From: Clostridia bacterium
GTDB taxonomy: Bacteria; Bacillota_A; Clostridia; Oscillospirales; Acutalibacteraceae
Length of the DNA: 21,202 nucleotides
Assembly (NCBI GenBank): GCA_024699005.1
Contig: JAILQN010000336.1
Coordinates: 1 to 21,202 of the forward strand
Direction: 5' to 3'
Below, piece after piece: positions 16,422 through 21,202 of this stretch (the stretch's first letter is position 1; each line of letters starts with the position of its first letter). Position numbers and translations under genes: made by a program. Below the pieces are notes generated by a model. The model was not told where the DNA came from, did no database searches, and worked only from the letters and a program-made list of their open reading frames with translations.

Positions 16422-16751
16422 TTATTTTTCGTCTTCTTCCGATTCTCCGAACAGGATACGCATAATGTCTCTCCTGCCATACAAAATACGTGAGACCTCA
16501 ACAGTTTGTCCTTCAAAACGGTAAAATGCCGTATAATTTCCGCAAACCAAAAAGCGGTAATCCGTTTCGATATCGGTAATACCTGACAGCGGCGCTCCTG
16601 CCCGAGGATGATCGACAAGTATGCGCAGACGTTTTGTTATTTTTGTTATCGTATTGACTGCGGCCTTCTCATTACAAAGCTCATACGCGATATAATCCTT
16701 CGCCTGCTGCAAATCGGCGATAGCGGCTTCAGACAGTTTGACCTTAACCAT
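16422..16751 (-). CDS. RelE/ParE-superfamily toxin
   Basis: This 109-residue toxin starts at the ATG at 16751, eight bases before the end of the antitoxin gene. The frame is open further upstream (to 16835), but that extension only overlaps the antitoxin and would begin without a ribosome site. The sequence has the RelE/ParE plan: a helical hairpin at the start (LSEAAIADLQQAKDYIAYEL), then strands with DHPRAGAPLSGI, DYRFLVCGNYTAFYRFEG, and the final VSRILYGRRDIMRIL carrying the Arg and Tyr typical of the ParE/RelE C-terminal strand. It is predicted to be neutralised by the antitoxin encoded just upstream. Whether it cuts ribosome-bound mRNA (RelE) or poisons gyrase (ParE) cannot be told from sequence; the YGRRD ending is common among ParE-like members. 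Confidence 0.9.
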   Translation of the reverse strand: MVKVKLSEAAIADLQQAKDYIAYELCNEKAAVNTITKITKRLRILVDHPRAGAPLSGITDIETDYRFLVCGNYTAFYRFEGQTVEVSRILYGRRDIMRILFGESEEDEK

Positions 16752-16998
16752 TATCGATACCGAGACGTCTTTCCGCTTCCGAGATATCCACCCAGCCGCG
16801 TTCCCTGCCTGACTGCTCGCCCCTGGCAAGCTCATTCATCAGTTTGATGACAGCCTGCGTTTTCTCGTATTCCTCCATATCGAGAATGGCGTATCTGCCC
16901 CTGCCGTTTTTGGTCAGGAAGACCGGCTCGCCCACGGCTATATCGCGAAGAACCTCATTATAGTTTCTCAGATCAGACACCGGTTTGATGTTAGGCAT
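16744..16998 (-). CDS. Phd/YefM-family antitoxin
   Basis: This 84-residue antitoxin has an N-terminal Phd/YefM DNA-binding fold: PNIKPVSDLRNYNEVLRDI, GEPVFLTKNGRGRYAILD, MEEYEK. The C-terminal half is charged (LARGEQSGRERGWVDISEAE) and should wrap the toxin. An excellent AAAGGAGG ribosome site precedes the ATG. Its last codons overlap the toxin start by 8 bases, the usual arrangement that couples toxin synthesis to antitoxin synthesis. A TATAAT promoter with a palindrome between its boxes is directly upstream, suggesting the protein represses its own operon. Confidence 0.94.
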   Translation of the reverse strand: MPNIKPVSDLRNYNEVLRDIAVGEPVFLTKNGRGRYAILDMEEYEKTQAVIKLMNELARGEQSGRERGWVDISEAERRLGIDNG

Positions 16999-17022
16999 AC
17001 AGATCCCTCCTTTGCTGTTAAT

Positions 17023-17051
17023 ATTATATCATTATTTTTCGAAAAATGCAA
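17023..17051 (-). promoter_or_regulatory. Promoter and candidate operator of the toxin-antitoxin operon
   Basis: On the minus strand the sequence reads TTGCAT (17051-17046), 17 bases, then a perfect TATAAT (17028-17023), ending about 25 bases before the antitoxin ATG. The spacer holds a perfect 14-bp palindrome, ATTTTTCGAAAAAT (17034-17047), which also touches the -35 box. Antitoxins of the Phd/YefM family bind palindromes at their own promoters, so this is the natural operator. Confidence 0.7.
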
Positions 17052-17113
17052 CAGCAAAAATACCGCGCTCGAATCTGATTATCTGTTCTTTATATCTTCC
17101 TCTTTATAATAAT

Positions 17114-19471
17114 CTACGCCTTTTCAAATTCAAACTGAAGCTTCGCGGAGAACCTCAGTATCTGCCGCGCGTCATCGGCAAGGACCTGATTATTGCCGTC
17201 AACGTCGGCGGCTTTTATCTGAATGTCTGTGAGAGTCTCCAGCTTCGCAGAACAACGCAGAGCAAGGCGCGCGTCGTCCGCAAGTATCTGCCCGTTGCCG
17301 TCGATATCGCCGGGTACCGCTCTTTTTTCCTGTACCAGAGCATAGGTGCCTAAGTGCGTCGTTTCAAAGCATGCGAAGTCGCCCTCGATCCACACGTCCA
17401 TCTTACCGGCTGTTTTGCCGCCATCCATATAGTACACGCACAGAACGCCGCGGTCGAAACCGGCGGGAATCGGTATCCTGACAAGCACTGCGCCGTTCGG
17501 CTGCGTCCGTTTGCCGTCTGCCGCGGTAGTTATTTCAAAAACCGTGAACTTTTCGGCGGCATCATTCTTTTCAAGAACGTCATATGAGTCGCCGCCGGTC
17601 AGTTTCCCGACTTCAAGCGAGACCTCGCTTCCGTAAGCCGAATCGGTATAACCTATCTCCACGCCGGTATCACCGTCTGCCACGACGTGCCCCGGTCTGA
17701 TCTTATCATAGGTTTTCGTCTCTTTCAGGCCGCAGGAAGAACAGACGCGCTCGCTCAGACCGTCGTTTTTGTACGACGGAGCGGCAATGAATCTCCATTC
17801 GCCGAATTTATGGCCTGTCGCAGGCAGGATCTCCGTCTTTATCTCCCCGCAGACAGTGCAGAGATACACCTTCAATCCGTCGGCTGTACAGGTCACAGGC
17901 TCCGAGACTGTCCCCCTGTTCCACTTGTGCGCTCCCGAAGGTATGATCTCCGTTCTGACAGCTCCGCAGACAGCGCAGGTATATTTCTTTTCTCCGGCAG
18001 TTTTGCACGCCGCGGCAACTGTGACTTCTCCCTTGTCCCACTTATGTTTTCCTGTCGCAGAGATCGCGGTTCCGGCAGTAATAATTTCACCGCAGCCTTT
18101 ACAGTATGTATCTCCGGTATAGCCGTCCGCGCCGCAGGTTCCCGTTTTCTTATTTCTGATCTCCGTTCCGCCGGCGTGGTTGCCCGCGTCCTTGGCGACC
18201 GTTTCGGTCTTTGTCTTTGCGCAGACATTGCATGTATAAGTCTTTTCTCCGGCTGCTATACAAGTCGCAGCTTTTGTGACTTTTCCGTCATCCCAGGTGT
18301 GAACGCCCGTCGCGGGAAGGGTGATAACGGCGGAATTTATCTCAGTGACCGCTTCTTCATCCGCGAAGTACTTTCCGCAATCCCCGCAATAGTAATACTC
18401 AATATTGCCGTCGGAAACACATGTGGGGTCTTTGCCAGCAACGTGTATTAATAAATGCTTTATTTTGATCAATGATTGCGAGATGGCAGATTTAAGATTA
18501 ATACTCAAAGCAGGGCGTACGCCTGAATAGGTGCTGTAGGCCATGGCGCCATCGTAGTCGACACTGCCGTCGTAGTCGACGCTTTCGACATAGTCGTAGT
18601 AACTGGGAGTGCGCAGACGCCACCACGACGCTCCGGTGTAATAATTGCTCGGCGTGCGGGCAACATTCAAACCCTGACACCTTGCATAATCCGTGCCGTA
18701 AGCTATGCGGTTGGTATCCGCGCCGGAACCGTAGTCCGAACTGAAGCCGTACGAAGGATCCAATACGTCGGCTTTTGAAAGAAGGAACACTTTGTCCTTT
18801 GTCGGATCAGCGTCATATTCCGACGAATAGCCTGACGGCGTAGTCAGTGAAGTGGTTTTGATATAACTCTTCTCCGTGTTGAACGCGGTATTGTAGAAAT
18901 CGTCATTCATCCAAGACCGCAGTGAGGAATAAGCCCAGTTTGAGGCATAGTGCGTATAACTCTGATCGCTGTACCAATAACCGTTTCTTTCATAATATAC
19001 GTTATGAAAAGGCTGGCTGTCGATAATACTCTCTACCATCAGCAGCCCTTGATTTGCGTCCAGTACCCGCCAGACTATCGGCTCATACTTAAACCAGTAT
19101 ATGTTGTTTGGCTCATAGCCGTTGTCGTCCTGATGTGTGTAAGAAGCGCTGCTATTCCACACATCTGGTCTGTAATGCGTGAATGTTACCGCCCTGTAAC
19201 GAGCGCCGGAATACGTGATATCAGCGTACTTCATATATTTTTCCTGTTTGCCGTTACAGTAATAATCATAAAATCTCCAGTCCAAAGATTGAGAGTTGAG
19301 TTCAGCAAGTAAAGATGTATCGGTCACTCTTGTCTGCGGATAGGAACCAAAGGTCACAAGCGTGCCGGTCTTAATATCCGTTATATCAGTGGCGGAAGCG
19401 GCAACGCCCGGAACGATAATGACCCCAGCGAGCATTATAACAGTCAGAATGGTCGAAATGACTCTTTTCAT
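17114..19471 (-). CDS. Secreted DUF6273-type protein with six CxxC repeats and a C-terminal dockerin
   Basis: This 785-residue secreted protein has a signal peptide MKRVISTILTVIMLAGVIIV, cleaved near VAA/SA. Residues ~35-335 look like DUF6273, with LVTFGSYPQTRV, EPIVWRVLDANQGLLMVES, NWAYSSLRSWMNDDFYN, WWRLRTP and SGVRPALSINL. From about 345 to 600 run six related modules of about 45 residues, each with a C...G...Y.C..CG pattern (YYCGDCG, YTCNVCA, TYCKGCG, YTCAVCG, YLCTVCG, RVCSSCG). A beta-rich domain follows, then the 67-residue dockerin (719-785). GGAGA lies before the ATG. It is paralogous to the next gene upstream (19608-21116), which has the same layout but fewer CxxC modules. Its role is probably structural or adhesive on a cell-surface complex; no enzyme motif is visible. 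Confidence 0.9.
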   Translation of the reverse strand: MKRVISTILTVIMLAGVIIVPGVAASATDITDIKTGTLVTFGSYPQTRVTDTSLLAELNSQSLDWRFYDYYCNGKQEKYMKYADITYSGARYRAVTFTHYRPDVWNSSASYTHQDDNGYEPNNIYWFKYEPIVWRVLDANQGLLMVESIIDSQPFHNVYYERNGYWYSDQSYTHYASNWAYSSLRSWMNDDFYNTAFNTEKSYIKTTSLTTPSGYSSEYDADPTKDKVFLLSKADVLDPSYGFSSDYGSGADTNRIAYGTDYARCQGLNVARTPSNYYTGASWWRLRTPSYYDYVESVDYDGSVDYDGAMAYSTYSGVRPALSINLKSAISQSLIKIKHLLIHVAGKDPTCVSDGNIEYYYCGDCGKYFADEEAVTEINSAVITLPATGVHTWDDGKVTKAATCIAAGEKTYTCNVCAKTKTETVAKDAGNHAGGTEIRNKKTGTCGADGYTGDTYCKGCGEIITAGTAISATGKHKWDKGEVTVAAACKTAGEKKYTCAVCGAVRTEIIPSGAHKWNRGTVSEPVTCTADGLKVYLCTVCGEIKTEILPATGHKFGEWRFIAAPSYKNDGLSERVCSSCGLKETKTYDKIRPGHVVADGDTGVEIGYTDSAYGSEVSLEVGKLTGGDSYDVLEKNDAAEKFTVFEITTAADGKRTQPNGAVLVRIPIPAGFDRGVLCVYYMDGGKTAGKMDVWIEGDFACFETTHLGTYALVQEKRAVPGDIDGNGQILADDARLALRCSAKLETLTDIQIKAADVDGNNQVLADDARQILRFSAKLQFEFEKA

Positions 19472-19490
19472 GGATATATCTCCTTTTATG

Positions 19491-19525
19491 GTGTTGCGAT
19501 TTGCGTGTTGAGTGTTGAGTGTTGC
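19491..19525. repeat. Heptamer array, GTGTTGN family, in the leader of the 785-residue gene
   Basis: Five consecutive 7-bp units read GTGTTGC, GATTTGC, GTGTTGA, GTGTTGA and GTGTTGC, followed by a decayed GTTTAGA. It lies 20 bases before the ATG at 19471, just upstream of the AAAAGGAGA ribosome site. Two further copies of AATCAGTGG (19536-19544, 19550-19558) are 14 bases apart, that is, two heptamer lengths. Confidence 0.8.
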
Positions 19526-19607
19526 GTTTAGAATTAATCAGTGGCTGTCAATCAGTGGACGGAACTTCACGCATCGTGGTCAATCATATCTTTTTCTTTA
19601 TAATAAT

Positions 19608-21116
19608 CTACGCCTTTTCAAACTCAAACTGAAGTTTCGCGGAGAACCTCAGTATCTGCCGCGCGTCGTCGGCGAGGACCTGACCGTTTCCGTCCACGTC
19701 GGCGGCCTTCTGCTGATTTTCGTCAAGCTCCTCAAGCTTTGCGGAGAAGCGCAGGGCAAGGCGCGCGTCGTCCGCGAGGATCTGCCCGTTGCCGTCGATA
19801 TCGCCGGGAACAACTTCGAACTCAGGTTTTTTTATCGGTCGGGTTTCTTCTTCACCGCACTTTGAACACTTCCTTGTTTCGATTCCTTCTTCGTCAATCG
19901 TGGCTTCTTTTGTAACTTTCCATTCGCCGAAGTCATGCCCCGCAGCTTTGACGGCAACATCCTTGATCTCAGTGGCGGCATTTTCATCAGTGAAGTATTT
20001 TCCGCAATCCTCACAATAATAGTATTCTATATTTCCGTCAGCAATACAAGTGGGAGCTTTTGCAGTAATGTGTATCAATGAATGCTCAACTATTTCCGTT
20101 CCTGCCGGACCGTTTATCACCAGTCCCGGATCATTCGTTATTCTGATCAATGACTGAGCGATTGCAGATTCAAGATCGACTTTCAAAGCGGGGCGAATAC
20201 CGCCGTGTGTGTAGTATGTATCGCTGAAAAAATCGACCTGACCGTTGTCGCCGACTCCGTCAGTATTATAGCAGTTATGGGGTGTACGCAGACGCCACCA
20301 CGATGCGCCGCTGTTGTTCCCATTTGAGGTATTCACCTCCAGTCCCTGGCACCTGGCGTAATCCGTGCCGTAAGCTATCCGGTTTATATCAGAGCCGAAG
20401 CCGTACGACGAATTTACCACATCGACTGCTGAAAGGAGAAATACCTTATCTTTTGTCTGTTCCGCGTCATAGTCGGACAAATAACTCGAAGGCGTGTTCA
20501 ACGATGTGGTTTTGATACAACCCTTCTCAGCGTCAAACGCAGTATTGCAGAAATCATTATTCATCCACACACGAAGGCTTGAATATGCCCAGTCTGAGGC
20601 ATAATGCATAAAACTCTGATCGCCGTATAAAAGAAGATTATCATAATAATATTCGTTATGAAAAGGCTGGCTGTCGATCAGATTTTCCGCCATTATAAGT
20701 CCCTCGTCCGCGTCCAGCACCCGCCAGACAATCGGATCATATCTGAACCAGTAAATATTGTTCGGTTCATAACCGTTGTCATCCTGATAGGTATATGATG
20801 AGCTGTCATTCCACCAATACGGTCTGTAATGTGTAAAAGATACCGCCCTGTATCGATCCCCGGAGAGTGTGACGTCGGCGTATTTCATATAGTTTTCCTG
20901 CCTGCCGTCGCAGTAGTAATCATAGTATTTCCACGAAAGCGACTGCGCGTTCAGTTTTGCGAGCGTCCCGGAGTCGATAACGCTTGTCTGCGGATATTCG
21001 CCGAAAGTCACAAGCGTACCGGTTTTGATATCCGCCACGGAGGCAGCAACGCCCGGAACGACAATGACACCGACGAGCATTATAACAGTCAGAATGATCG
21101 AAATAACTCTTTTCAT
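19608..21116 (-). CDS. Secreted DUF6273-type protein with two CxxC modules and a C-terminal dockerin
   Basis: This 502-residue protein has a signal peptide MKRVISIILTVIMLVGVIVV, cleaved near VAA/SV. The DUF6273-type domain (~30-330) shows the same landmarks as its neighbour: LVTFGEYPQTSV, DPIVWRVLDADEGLIMAEN, DWAYSSLRVWMNNDFCN, ASWWRLRTP, GGIRPALKVDL. Two Cys modules follow (YYCEDCG and RKCSKCG), then the dockerin at 436-502 with two calcium loops, [12 protein letters not shown] and DVDGNGQVLADD. AAAGGAGG precedes the ATG. It lies upstream of the 785-residue paralogue in the same direction, 136 bases away, without a clear terminator between them, so co-transcription is possible. The shared layout and a shared 3' flank point to tandem duplication. 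Confidence 0.9.
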   Translation of the reverse strand: MKRVISIILTVIMLVGVIVVPGVAASVADIKTGTLVTFGEYPQTSVIDSGTLAKLNAQSLSWKYYDYYCDGRQENYMKYADVTLSGDRYRAVSFTHYRPYWWNDSSSYTYQDDNGYEPNNIYWFRYDPIVWRVLDADEGLIMAENLIDSQPFHNEYYYDNLLLYGDQSFMHYASDWAYSSLRVWMNNDFCNTAFDAEKGCIKTTSLNTPSSYLSDYDAEQTKDKVFLLSAVDVVNSSYGFGSDINRIAYGTDYARCQGLEVNTSNGNNSGASWWRLRTPHNCYNTDGVGDNGQVDFFSDTYYTHGGIRPALKVDLESAIAQSLIRITNDPGLVINGPAGTEIVEHSLIHITAKAPTCIADGNIEYYYCEDCGKYFTDENAATEIKDVAVKAAGHDFGEWKVTKEATIDEEGIETRKCSKCGEEETRPIKKPEFEVVPGDIDGNGQILADDARLALRFSAKLEELDENQQKAADVDGNGQVLADDARQILRFSAKLQFEFEKA

Positions 21117-21140
21117 GTGTATTCCTCCTTTATCTGTTTT

Positions 21141-21196
21141 GAGCTTAGAGCTTGGAACTTAGACCTTGGAGCTTGGAGCTTGGAACTTGGAACTTA
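21141..21196. repeat. Heptamer array, GAACTTN family, upstream of the 502-residue dockerin gene
   Basis: Eight contiguous units read GAGCTTA, GAGCTTG, GAACTTA, GACCTTG, GAGCTTG, GAGCTTG, GAACTTG and GAACTTA, and the array may continue past the window edge at 21202. It ends 24 bases before the ATG at 21116, just upstream of the ribosome site. No promoter is recognisable between the array and the gene, so either the array lies in the leader or the promoter lies outside the window. Confidence 0.92.
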
Positions 21197-21202
21197 TACC
21201 TT

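Noticed and set aside
16422..16835. Longer 137-residue version of the toxin
   Set aside because: The extra 28 residues overlap the antitoxin, lack a ribosome site and do not resemble RelE/ParE; the ATG at 16751 gives the usual 8-bp overlap with the antitoxin.

Overview
The window looks like chromosomal DNA of a Bacillota member, class Clostridia, probably an uncultured anaerobic gut species. The signs are the rplU-prp-rpmA operon with a Prp-cleaved L27 leader peptide, canonical TTGACA/TATAAT-type promoters, strong AGGAGG-type ribosome sites, and secreted proteins that carry dockerin, BspA-like leucine-rich repeat and DUF6273-type domains. The species assignment is inference. No tRNA, rRNA, CRISPR array or insertion sequence was recognised.

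Layout. Positions 1-1723 hold an unrecognised 502-residue protein on the minus strand, followed by a strong terminator. A gene-free divergent region (1724-2060) carries a promoter for that gene, five copies of the half-site TGGACAAT/ATTGTCCA, and a promoter for the plus-strand pair that follows: an AAA_14/DUF4143-type ATPase and a GNAT acetyltransferase fused to a Gfo/Idh/MocA oxidoreductase. From 5169 onward every gene I can support is on the minus strand. First comes a large secreted BspA-repeat/class-3 lipase/dockerin protein. Next, in transcription order, is the ribosomal operon rplU-prp-rpmA with its promoter and leader. A membrane zinc-ribbon/SH3 protein and a ComEC-like metallo-beta-lactamase-fold protein with a degraded active site lie downstream of ftsK, itself downstream of prfB. 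A Phd/RelE-type toxin-antitoxin pair and two tandem paralogous secreted DUF6273/CxxC-repeat/dockerin proteins fill the rest.

Themes. (1) Three secreted proteins end in nearly the same 67-residue dockerin, with the same Ala-Asp pair at the presumed cohesin-contact positions in all six repeats. They are probably delivered to one cohesin-bearing surface protein outside this window. (2) The housekeeping genes (L21, Prp, L27, RF2, FtsK) are conventional, except that RF2 has no programmed frameshift and ftsK has no clear Shine-Dalgarno sequence.

The most striking unexplained structure is a set of five intergenic arrays of tandem 7-bp units (GAACTTN at three sites; GCACATT/GCTAATT and GTGTTGN at one each). 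The unit length is constant but its sequence changes from place to place. Two arrays start at, and include, the stop codon of the neighbouring gene. The phased half-site cluster upstream of the DUF4143 ATPase is the second candidate for something new.
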